64,000 nucleotides of DNA from Xylanimonas protaetiae. Its GTDB lineage: Bacteria; Actinomycetota; Actinomycetes; Actinomycetales; Cellulomonadaceae. Positions within the stretch are counted from its first letter, which is position 1, and each line of letters starts with the position of its first letter. The stretch lies in the NCBI RefSeq assembly GCF_004135385.1, contig NZ_CP035493.1:3415440-3479439 (forward strand), given 5' to 3'. Shown here piece after piece: positions 1 to 8,880 of this stretch. The translations under genes and the position numbers were made by a program. The notes under the pieces were generated by a model. The model had not been told where the DNA came from. It saw nothing but the letters and a program-made list of their open reading frames with translations, and searched no databases.

Positions 1-1099
1 TGACCTTCGTGCCGAAGGGCGCGTTCGCCAGCAGGTGCGCCTCGAGCGCGGCCGCGGCGGCGGCCGGGTCCTGGCCCGGGGCCAGGCGCAGCGAGAGCTT
101 GGCCCGCGCGCTCGGCGTGATGGTGTTGGACGCGTGCGCGACCGGCGTCGCGTCGATGCCGATGACCGACAGCGCGGGCTTGGTCCACATGCGCGCGGCG
201 AGGGAGCCGGTGCCCGCGAGCGCGACGCCGTCGAGCACCGAGGACTCCTCGCGGAAGGCGGCCTCGTCGTACTCGACGCCCGGCTCGGGCGCGTGCACGA
301 GACCCGCGACGGCGACGTCACCGGCGTCGTCGTGCAGCGTGGCGACCAGGCGGGAGAGGAGCGTCAGGGCGTCGAGCACCGGGCCGCCGAACATGCCCGA
401 GTGCACGGCGTGGTCGAGCACCTGGACCTCGACGAACCCGTCGACGAGGCCGCGCAGCGACGTCGTGAGGGCCGGGACGCCGACCTTCCAGTTGGAGGAG
501 TCGGCGACGACGATGACGTCGGCGGCGAGGAGCTCGCGGTGCTCCTCGAGGAACGCGCGGAACGAGGGCGAGCCGTCCTCCTCCTCGCCCTCGACGAAGA
601 CGGTGACGCCGACCTCGGGCAGGAGGCCCGAGGCGGTCAGCGCGCGCAGCGCGCCGAGGTGCGCGACGACGCCCGCCTTGTCGTCGGCAGCCCCGCGGCC
701 GAACAGCCGCTCGCCCACCTGGACGGGCTCGAACGGGTCGGTCTCCCAGCCCTCGCCCACGGGCTGCACGTCGTGGTGCGCGTAGAGCAGCACGGTCGGC
801 GCACCCTCGGGGGCGGGGCGGCGTGCGACGACGGCGGGGGCGCCAGGCTCGCCGTCGGGGCGCGGCGAGCGCAGGACCTGCACCTCGGGCAGGCCCGCGC
901 CGCGCAGCAGGTCGGCCACCGCCTGGGCGGACGCCTCGACGTGCGCCTGATCGAACGCGGCCATCGCGATGCTCGGGATGCGCACGAGCGAGACGAGGTC
1001 CGCCTGGAGGGCGGGGAACTGCTCGTCGACGACGGCGCGGAGGGTCTCGACGACGGTGTCGTCCGGGGCGGAGGCGGGGGTGGTGTTCTCGGCGGTCAC
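1..1099 (-). CDS. M20 family dipeptidase (3' end outside window)
   Basis: Zinc-dependent exopeptidase of the M20/CNDP type, expected to hydrolyse dipeptides in the cytoplasm. The first 366 residues are visible; the C-terminus lies beyond position 1. Seen: metal-binding HxD in LLYAHHDVQPVG near residue 103, the second metal Asp in GRGAADDKAG, and the catalytic/metal Glu cluster EGEEEDGS near residue 167, followed by the start of the dimerisation domain. The GTG start at 1099 has no Shine-Dalgarno sequence but has TAGCGT exactly 6 nt upstream. The gene is divergent from the DUF3043 gene. Family assignment is firm; the exact substrate is unknown. Confidence 0.9.
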   Translation of the reverse strand, partial: MTAENTTPASAPDDTVVETLRAVVDEQFPALQADLVSLVRIPSIAMAAFDQAHVEASAQAVADLLRGAGLPEVQVLRSPRPDGEPGAPAVVARRPAPEGAPTVLLYAHHDVQPVGEGWETDPFEPVQVGERLFGRGAADDKAGVVAHLGALRALTASGLLPEVGVTVFVEGEEEDGSPSFRAFLEEHRELLAADVIVVADSSNWKVGVPALTTSLRGLVDGFVEVQVLDHAVHSGMFGGPVLDALTLLSRLVATLHDDAGDVAVAGLVHAPEPGVEYDEAAFREESSVLDGVALAGTGSLAARMWTKPALSVIGIDATPVAHASNTITPSARAKLSLRLAPGQDPAAAAAALEAHLLANAPFGTKV

Positions 1100-1105
1100 G
1101 CGGCC

Positions 1106-1154
1106 ACGCTACCCGGACCCGGCGGGCCAGACCTGGGCGATGGCCGACTAGACT
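1106..1154. promoter_or_regulatory. Divergent leaderless promoters
   Basis: Two -10 hexamers point outward: TAGCGT on the minus strand (1106-1111), 6 nt before the dipeptidase GTG, and TAGACT on the plus strand (1149-1154), 6 nt before the DUF3043 GTG. With this spacing the start codon would be at or next to the transcription start. Confidence 0.55.
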
Positions 1155-1160
1155 TCTCGG

Positions 1161-1763
1161 GTGTTCTCCCGCAACAAGCCCGCGCCCCCCGCCTCGACCG
1201 ACCCTGTCGCCCAGGCTGCCGAGATCGAGCAGGCCGGCGCCGCCGGCAAGGGCCGGCCGACGCCGAAGCGCTCCGTGTCCGAGGCCGCCAACAAGCGACC
1301 CCTGGTGCCCGCCGACCGCCGCGCCGCCCAGCGCGACGCCCGCTCGCGCCAGAAGGAGAGCCGGGCCCGGTCCTACGAGGGCATGCAGCGCGGCGAGGAG
1401 CGCTACCTGCCGGCGCGCGACAAGGGTGCGCAGCGTCGCTACGTGCGCGACTGGGTCGACGCGCGGTGGAACCTCGGCGAGTTCTTCCTCCCCGTGGCGT
1501 TCGCGTTCATCGTGCTCAACTTCGTCGTGATCCAGTTCGGCGAGGCGGCCGCGTTCCTCGTGCTCGTCGCGCTGTACGTCGTGGTGCTGGTCGCCGTGGC
1601 GGACGGCGTCGTGCTCTGGTTCCGGCTCAAGCGCAAGCTCAAGGCCAAGTTCGGGACGGTCGAGAAGGGTACGGCGATGTACGCCGTCATGCGTGCCTTC
1701 CAGATCCGCCGCTCGCGCATCCCGCGCCCGACGTACAAGAAGCACGGCGTCTGGCCCGAGTGA
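1161..1763 (+). CDS. DUF3043 domain-containing membrane protein
   Basis: 200-residue protein of a conserved actinobacterial family with no established function. Residues 1-100 are charged, Lys/Arg/Ala-rich and probably cytoplasmic. Two hydrophobic helices (about 106-126 and 129-150) are joined by a very short turn and followed by a basic tail with the family's conserved TAMYAVMRAFQIRRSRIPRP stretch. The GTG start is supported by TAGACT 6 nt upstream. The product is likely an integral membrane protein with both termini inside. Confidence 0.85.
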   Translation: MFSRNKPAPPASTDPVAQAAEIEQAGAAGKGRPTPKRSVSEAANKRPLVPADRRAAQRDARSRQKESRARSYEGMQRGEERYLPARDKGAQRRYVRDWVDARWNLGEFFLPVAFAFIVLNFVVIQFGEAAAFLVLVALYVVVLVAVADGVVLWFRLKRKLKAKFGTVEKGTAMYAVMRAFQIRRSRIPRPTYKKHGVWPE

Positions 1764-1821
1764 GCGCCTCGCGGGTCGCTTCGGGTCGAAGCGATTCGAG
1801 CCGTGCCGTTAGGGTGATCGC

Positions 1822-2835
1822 ATGGTCAACTACCGGTACCTCGGCAACAGTGGTCTGAAGATCACGGAGATCACCTACGGCAACTGGCTCACGCACGGCT
1901 CTCAGGTCGAGAACGACGTCGCCACGGCGTGCGTCCACGCCGCTCTCGACGCCGGGATCACCTCGTTCGACACCGCGGACGTCTACGCGAACGGGGCTGC
2001 CGAGTCGGTGCTCGGCGCGGCGCTCAAGGGTCAGCGCCGGGCCTCGCTCGAGGTGTTCACGAAGGTCTACTGGACGACGGGGCCGGGCGGCGCCAACGAC
2101 TCCGGCCTGTCGCGCAAGCACATCATGGAGTCCATCGACGGCTCGCTGACGCGCCTCGGCATGGACTACGTCGACCTGTACCAGGCCCACCGCTTCGACC
2201 ACGAGACGCCGCTCGAGGAGACGATGCAGGCGTTCGCCGACGTCGTCCGCCAGGGCAAGGCGCTGTACATCGGGGTCTCCGAGTGGACCGCCGACCAGAT
2301 CCGCCAGGGCCAGGACCTGGCCAAGGACCTGGGCTTCTCGCTCATCTCCTCGCAGCCGCAGTACTCGATGCTGTGGCGCGTCATCGAGGACGAGGTCGTG
2401 CCCGCGTCGAAGGAGCAGGGGCTCTCGCAGATCGTCTGGTCGCCCGTCGCGCAGGGCGTGCTCACCGGCAAGTACGTGCCGGGTCAGCCGGCGCCCGCCG
2501 GGTCGCGCGCGACCGACGCGAAGGGCGGGGCGAACATGATCGCCCGCTTCATGAACGACGACGTGCTCGCGCGCGTGCAGAACCTGCGCCCCGTGGCCGA
2601 CGAGCTCGGCATCACGATGGCGCAGCTCGCCGTCGCCTGGGTGCTCCAGAACGACAACGTGGCCGCGGCCCTCGTCGGCGCCTCGCGCCCGGAGCAGGTC
2701 CGCGAGAACGTCAAGGCGTCGGGCGTGACGATCCCGGCCGAGCTCATGGCGAAGATCGACGAGGCCCTCGGCGACGTCGTCGAGCGCGACGCGTCGATGA
2801 CGCAGAAGACGAACCCGACGAAGCGCCCGAGCTGA
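1822..2835 (+). CDS. Aldo/keto reductase
   Basis: 337-residue (beta/alpha)8 NADPH-dependent oxidoreductase, closest in style to the potassium-channel beta-subunit/YdhF-type AKRs. The catalytic tetrad is visible: Asp50 in FDTADVY, Tyr55, Lys81 in FTKVYW and His123 in YQAHRFD. The C-terminal half carries the cofactor-binding segment around ALVGASRPEQVRENV. The ATG start has TAGGGT 6 nt upstream and no ribosome site, so it is probably leaderless. The physiological carbonyl substrate cannot be read from sequence. Confidence 0.93.
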   Translation: MVNYRYLGNSGLKITEITYGNWLTHGSQVENDVATACVHAALDAGITSFDTADVYANGAAESVLGAALKGQRRASLEVFTKVYWTTGPGGANDSGLSRKHIMESIDGSLTRLGMDYVDLYQAHRFDHETPLEETMQAFADVVRQGKALYIGVSEWTADQIRQGQDLAKDLGFSLISSQPQYSMLWRVIEDEVVPASKEQGLSQIVWSPVAQGVLTGKYVPGQPAPAGSRATDAKGGANMIARFMNDDVLARVQNLRPVADELGITMAQLAVAWVLQNDNVAAALVGASRPEQVRENVKASGVTIPAELMAKIDEALGDVVERDASMTQKTNPTKRPS

Positions 2836-2847
2836 CCGGACCCCTCC

Positions 2848-2929
2848 GAGCCGATCAGAACGTGTCTCCGGGATCGGAACGTGCGACGACAGGCACGTTC
2901 CGATCCCGGGCCCACGTTCCGATCGGCTC
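2848..2929. repeat. Nested palindromic element, copy A
   Basis: Two stems are nested. The outer arms are 2848-2864 and 2913-2929 (17 bp, one mismatch). The inner arms are 2870-2883 and 2894-2907 (14 bp, perfect, GGGATCGGAACGTG and its complement), with a 10-nt loop. The same architecture and core recur at 36733-36806. The element follows the aldo/keto reductase and overlaps the last 25 codons of the convergent yczE-like gene. It could act as a bidirectional terminator, but the nested design and second copy suggest a REP-like repeat family. Confidence 0.85.
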
Positions 2930-3583
2930 CGGCTCTCCGGCGCCCGCCAGCGACGCCGTGCGCGCCGGCGTGGCCGCGCCCGCCAGCGCCGGTGCCAGGC
3001 GGCGGGCCGCGAGCTGGACCACCGGGCCGACGCCCAGCGCGTACGCGACCGTCGCCCAGCCGAACGTCCCGCCCAGCGCCCAGCCGGCCAGCACCACGGC
3101 GACCTCGATCGCCGTCTTGACGACGCGCACCGGCCGGCCCGTGCGGGCCACCAGCCCCGTCATGAGCCCGTCGCGCGGCCCGGGGCCCAGGCGGGAGCCG
3201 AGGTAGACCGCCGTCGCTACGCCGTTGACGGCGATGCCCGCCAGCGCCAGCGCCACCTGGACGGCGACGCCCGGGTGCGGCAGCGCCCGGTCGAGCAGCG
3301 CGAGGAACGGGTCCACGCTCACGCCGATGACGACGACGTTGGCGATCGTGCCGACGCCCGGCCGCTGCCGCAGCGGGATCCACGCCAGCAGCACGAGCAC
3401 GCTCGCCGCGACGACGACGCCGCCGAACGGCAGCCCGGTGCGGCGGACCACGCCCTGGTGGAGCACGTCCCACGGCATGCCGCCCTGGCCCGAGTGGAGC
3501 ATGAGCGCCATCGACAGGGCGTATCCGAGCAGGCCGAGGAGGAGCTGGGTGGCGCGGCGCAGCACCGGGGGCGTCGTGGTCAT
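2855..3583 (-). CDS. YczE/YitT-family integral membrane protein
   Basis: 242-residue multi-spanning membrane protein of the YczE group (function unproven; a transporter role has been proposed). About five to six hydrophobic helices are visible, with the family-type segments HSGQGGMPWDVLHQG and LGPGPRDGLMTGL. The start at 3583 is preferred over the upstream ATG at 3592 because CAGGAT (3591-3596) lies 7 nt before it. It is divergent from a MocR regulator, a pairing known for this group. The last ~25 residues are encoded by the palindromic element at 2848-2929, so the native C-terminus may have been replaced. Confidence 0.82.
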   Translation of the reverse strand: MTTTPPVLRRATQLLLGLLGYALSMALMLHSGQGGMPWDVLHQGVVRRTGLPFGGVVVAASVLVLLAWIPLRQRPGVGTIANVVVIGVSVDPFLALLDRALPHPGVAVQVALALAGIAVNGVATAVYLGSRLGPGPRDGLMTGLVARTGRPVRVVKTAIEVAVVLAGWALGGTFGWATVAYALGVGPVVQLAARRLAPALAGAATPARTASLAGAGEPEPIGTWARDRNVPVVARSDPGDTF

Positions 3584-3645
3584 GCCGAGCATCCTGCGCG
3601 CCGAGTGGACTGGATTTCCATAGCCAATCGCGCGAGAGTGGCCCG
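3584..3645. promoter_or_regulatory. Divergent yczE/mocR control region
   Basis: 62-bp intergenic region. It holds CAGGAT on the minus strand (3591-3596) for yczE and GAGAGT about 6 nt before the mocR GTG. Between them the AT-richer segment TGGACTGGATTTCCATAG contains the palindrome TGGATTTCCA, the best candidate operator for the adjacent MocR protein. The operator role is inferred. Confidence 0.4.
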
Positions 3646-5100
3646 GTGACTCCCCCGCCCGTGCACCGCCACCTGTCCCCCGCCGCGGCCGTGCGCCTGC
3701 TGGGCGCGTGGCACGCGGGCGGCCCCGCGTACGCGGCGCTCGCCGACGCGCTGCGGCAGTCGGTGCTGGCCGGCACGCTCGCCCCGCACACCCGCCTGCC
3801 GAGCGAGCGCGAGCTCGCCGTCGCGCTGGGCGTGTCCCGCGCGACGACGACGGCCGCGTACCGGCGGCTGCGCGACGTCGGGTTCGCCGTCGCGCGCACC
3901 GGCTCGGGGACGGTCGCCGTGCTGCCGCGCCCGGCGTCGCCGTCCGCGCGCGAGGCGGGCGGCGACGCCCCCGCGGGACCGCCCGCCCCCGGCGTCGACG
4001 ACGTCGTCGACCTCTCGCAGGCCACGTCGGCGGCGCCGCCGGAGCTGCACGACGCGTTCGCGCGAGCGCTCGAGGCGCTGCCCGCCTACCTGGCGCGCGG
4101 CGGGTACGAGCCGTACGGGGTCGCCCCGCTGCGCGCCGCGATCGCCGACCGGTACACGGCTCGCGGCACGCCGACGTCGCCGGACCAGATCCTCGTCACG
4201 ACGGGCGCCCAGCACGCGATCGCCCTCCTCGCGGGCACGTTCGTCCGCCCGCGCGACGCCGCGGTCGTCGAGGACCCGACCTACGTGCACGCGCTCGAGG
4301 CGCTCCGGCGCGCGGGCGGCCGGCTGGTCGGCGTGCCGTCGACGGCGGGCGGGTTCGACGTCGACACGTTCGCCTCGGCGCTGCAGCGGTCGCGACCCCG
4401 CCTGGCGTACCTCGTCCCCGACTTCCACAACCCGACGGGCGGGACGCTCACGGTCGCCGAGCGCGCTGCCGTCCGGGCCGCGGCGGACCGGTTCGGCGTC
4501 ACCGTCGTCGGCGACGAGACCCTCACCGACCTGGTGCTCGACGGACCCGGCGGCGGGCCCGCCGCCGAGCACGACGCGCCGCCGCCGTTCGCCGGCGACG
4601 GGACGAGCCCGCACGTGGTGAGCGTGGGGTCGGCGTCGAAGACGTTCTGGGGCGGCCTGCGCATCGGGTGGGTGCGCGCCCACCCCGACGTCGTCGCGCA
4701 GCTCGCCGGGGCTCGCGGGGCCGTGGACATCGCGTCGCCGCTGCTCGACCAGCTCGCGGTGGTCGAGCTGTTCGCCCGCCGCGACGAGGTGCTCGCCGGC
4801 CGGCGTGCGACCCTGCGCGCCCAGCGGGACGTGCTCGTGGACGGGCTGCGCGCCGCCCTGCCGTGGGACGTGCCGCGGCCCGCGGGCGGGCTGAGCCTGT
4901 GGCCGTCGCTCGGGGCGCCGCTCGCGCAGGCGTTCGCGGGCGCGGCGGCCGCGGAGGGCGTGCTCGTCAACGCCGGGCCGACGTTCTCGCCCCACGGCTC
5001 CGCGACCGACCGGGTGCGTCTGACGTTCGGGCGCTCGGTCGCGGACCTGGAACGGGCCCTGCCCCGCCTGGTGCGGGCGTGGGGCCGGGTGGCAGCCTGA
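3646..5100 (+). CDS. MocR/PdxR-family PLP-dependent transcriptional regulator
   Basis: 484-residue fusion of a GntR-type winged helix (about residues 25-95, with LPSERELAVALGVSRATTTAAYRRL) to a fold-type I aminotransferase-like domain. The PLP-binding Lys is Lys332 in SVGSASKTFWGGLRIGW; FHNPTGG and the cofactor Asp in GDETLTD are also present. Regulators of this family sense pyridoxal phosphate or an amine ligand. The divergent membrane-protein neighbour suggests it is the YczR-type partner that controls that gene. The GTG start follows directly on the shared control region. Confidence 0.9.
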   Translation: MTPPPVHRHLSPAAAVRLLGAWHAGGPAYAALADALRQSVLAGTLAPHTRLPSERELAVALGVSRATTTAAYRRLRDVGFAVARTGSGTVAVLPRPASPSAREAGGDAPAGPPAPGVDDVVDLSQATSAAPPELHDAFARALEALPAYLARGGYEPYGVAPLRAAIADRYTARGTPTSPDQILVTTGAQHAIALLAGTFVRPRDAAVVEDPTYVHALEALRRAGGRLVGVPSTAGGFDVDTFASALQRSRPRLAYLVPDFHNPTGGTLTVAERAAVRAAADRFGVTVVGDETLTDLVLDGPGGGPAAEHDAPPPFAGDGTSPHVVSVGSASKTFWGGLRIGWVRAHPDVVAQLAGARGAVDIASPLLDQLAVVELFARRDEVLAGRRATLRAQRDVLVDGLRAALPWDVPRPAGGLSLWPSLGAPLAQAFAGAAAAEGVLVNAGPTFSPHGSATDRVRLTFGRSVADLERALPRLVRAWGRVAA

Positions 5101-5105
5101 GCCGG

Positions 5106-5336
5106 CTACGGCACCCGCAGCGGCAGCGGCGGCGTCGCGAGGATGCCGTCGTGCATCAGGCGGGCCTCCGTCGCGCCCGCGGCCGCGAGCTGGCGCCAGC
5201 GCTCGCCGAGCCACTCCTCGGCGTCGTACTGGGTGGTGAAGACCGGGCTGAGGGACGGCTCGAGCCGCTCCCCCGCCTCGTCGACGAGCACCCACTCCCA
5301 GCGCGGGCGGATGACGGGCTTCTCGGGAGCGTTCAC
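5106..5336 (-). CDS. Small conserved protein downstream of pyrD
   Basis: 76 residues, acidic and Trp-rich (WEW, EWLGERW), with no membrane segment or known catalytic motif. The GTG start overlaps the pyrD stop by 4 bp (GTGA), so translation is coupled. Its general layout (short beta-like start, then an AEEWLGERWRQL helix) resembles other small actinobacterial proteins of unknown role. Function unknown; existence is supported by the overlap and by consistent codon use. Confidence 0.7.
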   Translation of the reverse strand: MNAPEKPVIRPRWEWVLVDEAGERLEPSLSPVFTTQYDAEEWLGERWRQLAAAGATEARLMHDGILATPPLPLRVP

Positions 5337-6397
5337 CGGCCGGCCTTCGCGTCCGCGGCGAGCGTGCGGTTGAGGCGGGCGGCCCAGAACGGGCCCTCGA
5401 AGATGAAGCCCGTGTAGCCCTGGATCAGGTTGGCGCCGGCGGCCAGGTAGGCGCGGGCGTCGTCGGGCGTCGTGATGCCGCCGGAGCCGATGATCGCCGG
5501 GCGCTCGCCCAGGCGGGCGCGCAGGCGCGCGACGACCTCGAGGCCGCGCGGCAGCAGCGGCGGGCCCGACAGGCCGCCCGGGCCGAGGTCGTGGCCGATG
5601 GTCGTGTTGACCGCGGCGACGCCGTCGAGCCCGAGCTCGAGCACGAGGTCGGCGACGGCGTCGACGTCCTCGTCCGCGAGGTCCGGGGCGATCTTGACGA
5701 GCAGCGGCACGCGCGGCAGGCCGGCCGCGGTGGTCGCGGCGTCGGCGGCCTCGCGGGCGGCGGTGAGGATGGGGCGCAGCTCGGCCGTCGTCTGGAGGTC
5801 GCGCAGGCCCGGGGTGTTGGGCGAGGAGACGTTGACCACGAGGTAGTCGGCGTAGGGGGCGAGCACGCGCGCGCACAGGGCGTAGTCGGCGGCGGCGTTC
5901 TCAGCCGTCGTCGTCTTGTTCTTGCCGATGTTGACGCCGATGCGCAGCGCTCGGCCCGAGCGCGTCCCGCGCAGGCGGCGCAACGACGCGGCGGCCGCGT
6001 GGGCGCCCTCGTTGTTGAAGCCCATGCGGTTGCGCAGGCCGCGCAGCTCGAGCTCGCGGAACATGCGCGGCGCCTCGTTGCCCGGCTGCGGGCGGGGCGT
6101 GATGGTGCCCACCTCGACGTACGCGAAGCCGAGCATCGTCAGGCCGCGCACCGCGCGGGCGTCCTTGTCGAACCCGCCGGCCAGCCCGAAGGGCGCGCCG
6201 TACGTCTTGCCCAGCACCTCGACGCTGCCCGGCCCGCCGAGGCCGCGGCCCAGGTACGGGGCGAGGGCGCCCTGGACGACGTCGCGCAGCACGGGCACCC
6301 GTCCGGCCAGGCCGATCCAGGTGAACGCCAGGTGGTGGGCGTCCTCCGGGTCCATGCGCTTGAAGACGGTGTCGAAGAACAGGTGGTAGGGCTTCAC
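5333..6397 (-). CDS. pyrD: Quinone-dependent dihydroorotate dehydrogenase (class 2)
   Basis: 354 residues. Oxidises dihydroorotate to orotate in pyrimidine synthesis, passing electrons through FMN to membrane quinone. Class 2 features: an amphipathic N-terminal extension ([22 protein letters not shown]), the FMN loop [10 protein letters not shown], the GFNNEG segment, the catalytic Ser in [11 protein letters not shown], and the phosphate-binding IIGSGGI and [11 protein letters not shown] motifs near the C-terminus. The GTG start lies 3 nt downstream of the preceding gene's stop, in a four-gene cluster with two membrane proteins upstream and one small ORF downstream. Confidence 0.96.
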   Translation of the reverse strand: MKPYHLFFDTVFKRMDPEDAHHLAFTWIGLAGRVPVLRDVVQGALAPYLGRGLGGPGSVEVLGKTYGAPFGLAGGFDKDARAVRGLTMLGFAYVEVGTITPRPQPGNEAPRMFRELELRGLRNRMGFNNEGAHAAAASLRRLRGTRSGRALRIGVNIGKNKTTTAENAAADYALCARVLAPYADYLVVNVSSPNTPGLRDLQTTAELRPILTAAREAADAATTAAGLPRVPLLVKIAPDLADEDVDAVADLVLELGLDGVAAVNTTIGHDLGPGGLSGPPLLPRGLEVVARLRARLGERPAIIGSGGITTPDDARAYLAAGANLIQGYTGFIFEGPFWAARLNRTLAADAKAGR

Positions 6398-6400
6398 GGG

Positions 6401-6871
6401 TCAGGCCTCGCTCTCGAGCGGCTGGTCGGACGGGTGGGTGGCGACGTCGGCGACGTCGTCGGGGCGTGGGCGCGTGCGGCGCAACCACCACAGGCCGACG
6501 AAGGGGAGCACCAGCGGGACGAAGCCGTAGCCGATGCCGAACAGGCCCCAGACGGACCCGTCGTGCCGCAGCTCGGGGCTCACGAGGGACAGGACGCCCA
6601 CGACGAGGACACCCACCGCCTCGATGCCGACGGTCGCCCAGGCCAGGCCGCGCCAGCGGCCTCGGCCGACGCCGAGCGCGACGGTCGCCACGACGTAGAC
6701 GACGGCGGCGACGCCCGACAGGACGAAGGCGAGCGGCGGCTCGGGCCACTCGCGCCCGATCTGCACCAGGGCGCGCGGCACGGCCGCGAACGCGAGGATG
6801 CCGTAGACCGTCACGACCAGACGCCCGAAGCCCTTGCCGGTCGCGCGCGGCGCCGTCGGCGTCGTGCTCAT
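6401..6871 (-). CDS. Conserved membrane protein
   Basis: 156 residues with a charged N-terminal tail, four hydrophobic helices and an acidic C-terminal tail (RPRPDDVADVATHPSDQPLESEA). No known catalytic motif. The start ATG overlaps the stop of the upstream membrane-protein gene (ATGA, 4 bp), and its stop is 3 nt before pyrD, so the three are probably one transcript. Function unknown. Confidence 0.78.
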   Translation of the reverse strand: MSTTPTAPRATGKGFGRLVVTVYGILAFAAVPRALVQIGREWPEPPLAFVLSGVAAVVYVVATVALGVGRGRWRGLAWATVGIEAVGVLVVGVLSLVSPELRHDGSVWGLFGIGYGFVPLVLPFVGLWWLRRTRPRPDDVADVATHPSDQPLESEA

Positions 6872-7224
6872 GCTGCACCCCAGATCTGCCACATGCGGAA
6901 GGCGAGGAACCCGACGGTCAGTGACGCGACCATCAGCACCACGGAGGACCACTTGGTCCGCTCGGCGAACGCCCACGCCGCGGCGACGGGCAGCAGCAGC
7001 AGCGCGGTCGCCACGTACCCCCAGAACAGCGCACCGTCGACGACGTGGCCGCGCGCGATCAGCACGCCCGCGACGACGGCCTGGACGACCAGCAGCGCCT
7101 CGACGACGGCGGCGCCGAAGAGCTGCCGCAGGATCACCGCGCGGTCGCGCACCAGGAACGCGAGCGCCCACGCGGCGAGCGCCACGCACGCGGCGACCAG
7201 CACGAGCAGGAGGGGGAGGAGCAC
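6868..7224 (-). CDS. Small conserved membrane protein
   Basis: 118 residues, almost entirely hydrophobic, with four predicted helices beginning at the N-terminus. It is the first gene of the minus-strand cluster leading to pyrD. The GTG start at 7224 has TAGTCT 6 nt upstream (7231-7236 on the plus strand). It is divergent from pepA. Function unknown. Confidence 0.78.
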   Translation of the reverse strand: MLLPLLLVLVAACVALAAWALAFLVRDRAVILRQLFGAAVVEALLVVQAVVAGVLIARGHVVDGALFWGYVATALLLLPVAAAWAFAERTKWSSVVLMVASLTVGFLAFRMWQIWGAA

Positions 7225-7230
7225 GACGCG

Positions 7231-7290
7231 AGACTACCTGGCACGTCACCGGACGAAGGCCCGGCGGGCGCGGGCGGTCGGCGCTAGCAT
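7231..7290. promoter_or_regulatory. Divergent leaderless promoters (pyrD cluster / pepA)
   Basis: TAGTCT on the minus strand at 7231-7236 is 6 nt from the GTG at 7224. TAGCAT on the plus strand at 7285-7290 is 7 nt from the pepA GTG at 7298. Neither gene shows a ribosome-binding site. Confidence 0.55.
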
Positions 7291-7297
7291 CGCGAGC

Positions 7298-8797
7298 GTG
7301 GCTGACCTCACCCTCTCCAGCAAGAACCCGTCCGCGCTGAAGGTCGACGCGCTCGTCGTCGGGACGTGCAAGACGTCCGACGGCCTGGCCGTCGTCGCCG
7401 ACCAGCTCCCCACCGACCTCGTGCACGAGATCGAGACGCTCGCGCCGCTGCTCGGGGTGACCGGGGCGCGCGACGAGGTGCGCAAGCTGCCCGCGACCGG
7501 CGGCGTCAAGGCGTCGCTGCTCGTGCTCACGGGCCTGGGCGAGCGCGAGGCGGACGGCACCTTCGCCCCGGAGACGCTGCGCCGCGCCGCGGGCGCCGCC
7601 GTGCGCGACCTCGCCGGCACGGAGTCGGTCGCGGTCGCGCTGCCGACGGCGACGGAGGCGGACCTGGTCGCCGTGCTCGAGGGATCGCTGCTGGGCGCGT
7701 ACGCGTTCACGGGCTTCCGCACGGGCGACGGCGTCGCCAAGCAGCAGCCGGTGTCGTCGGTCGAGGTGGTCACCTCGTTCGCCCGCTCGGCCCGCGCGAA
7801 GACGGCGGCGGAGCGTGCGAAGGTGCTCGCGGCGGCCGTGCACGGCACGCGGGACCTCATCAACACTCCGCCGAACGTCCTGTTCCCGGCGGCGTTCGCC
7901 GAGGCCGCGAAGACGGCGGTCAAGGAGCTCGGCACGCGGGCCGTCAAGGTCACCGTGCTCGACGAGAGGCAGCTCGCCGCGGGCGGGTACGGCGGCATCG
8001 TCGGCGTCGGGCAGGGTTCCGCCCGCCCGCCGCGCCTGGTCAAGGTCGCGTACACGCCGTCGAAGGCCACGACGCGCGTGGCGCTCGTCGGCAAGGGCAT
8101 CACGTTCGACACGGGCGGCATCTCGATCAAGCCGGCCGCCGGCATGCACGCCATGACCTCCGACATGTCGGGCGCCGCCGCCGTGCTGCACACCGTCGTC
8201 GCCGCGGCCCGCCTGGGCCTGCCGGTCGCGGTCACCGGGTACCTGTGCCTCGCCGAGAACATGCCGGGCGGCGGCGCGACCCGTCCGGGCGACGTGCTGA
8301 CGATGAAGAGCGGCAAGACCGTCGAGATCACCAACACCGACGCCGAGGGCCGCCTGGTCATGGCCGACGGCATGGCCCTGGCCGTCGAGGACGGCACCGA
8401 CGTCCTGATCGACATCGCCACGCTGACCGGCGGTCAGATCGTCGCGCTCGGCAACCGCATCTCGGGCCTCATGGGCGACGACGACGTCGTCGCCGCGGTC
8501 AAGGCCGCCGCCGACGACGCGGGCGAGCAGTTCTGGCCGATGCCGATGCCGGAGGAGCTCCGGGCCGGCCTGAAGTCGAACGTGGCGGACATCGTCAACT
8601 CGTCCGCGGACCGCGGCGGCCACATGCTCTCGGCGGCCGTGTTCCTCAAGGAGTTCACGGGCGAGACGCCGTGGGCGCACCTGGACATCGCCGGTCCGGC
8701 GTTCAACGAGAAGGCCGCGTTCGGGTACACGCCGCTGGGCGGGACGGGCGTCGGCGTGCGGACGCTGCTGGCCTACCTCGAGTCGAAGGTCGGCTGA
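7298..8797 (+). CDS. pepA: Leucyl aminopeptidase (M17)
   Basis: 499 residues. Two-metal cytosolic aminopeptidase that removes N-terminal residues, with a preference for Leu. The N-terminal macro-like domain (about 1-165) is followed by the catalytic domain. Seen: metal/catalytic Lys in GKGITFDTGGISIK (near residue 266) and the family signature NTDAEGRL (near 346) with its metal Asp and Glu and the catalytic Arg. The open frame runs far upstream, but GTG 7298 is chosen because homology begins at ADLTLSSKNPSALKVDALV and TAGCAT lies 7 nt before it. Confidence 0.96.
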   Translation: MADLTLSSKNPSALKVDALVVGTCKTSDGLAVVADQLPTDLVHEIETLAPLLGVTGARDEVRKLPATGGVKASLLVLTGLGEREADGTFAPETLRRAAGAAVRDLAGTESVAVALPTATEADLVAVLEGSLLGAYAFTGFRTGDGVAKQQPVSSVEVVTSFARSARAKTAAERAKVLAAAVHGTRDLINTPPNVLFPAAFAEAAKTAVKELGTRAVKVTVLDERQLAAGGYGGIVGVGQGSARPPRLVKVAYTPSKATTRVALVGKGITFDTGGISIKPAAGMHAMTSDMSGAAAVLHTVVAAARLGLPVAVTGYLCLAENMPGGGATRPGDVLTMKSGKTVEITNTDAEGRLVMADGMALAVEDGTDVLIDIATLTGGQIVALGNRISGLMGDDDVVAAVKAAADDAGEQFWPMPMPEELRAGLKSNVADIVNSSADRGGHMLSAAVFLKEFTGETPWAHLDIAGPAFNEKAAFGYTPLGGTGVGVRTLLAYLESKVG

Positions 8798-8880
8798 GGA
8801 CGCCCTCGACCGGTGTGGTCTGACCTTTTTGCGCCAGGTGCGACTGTTCCGAGCGTCACAGGATCCCCGTGTGCCGATCT

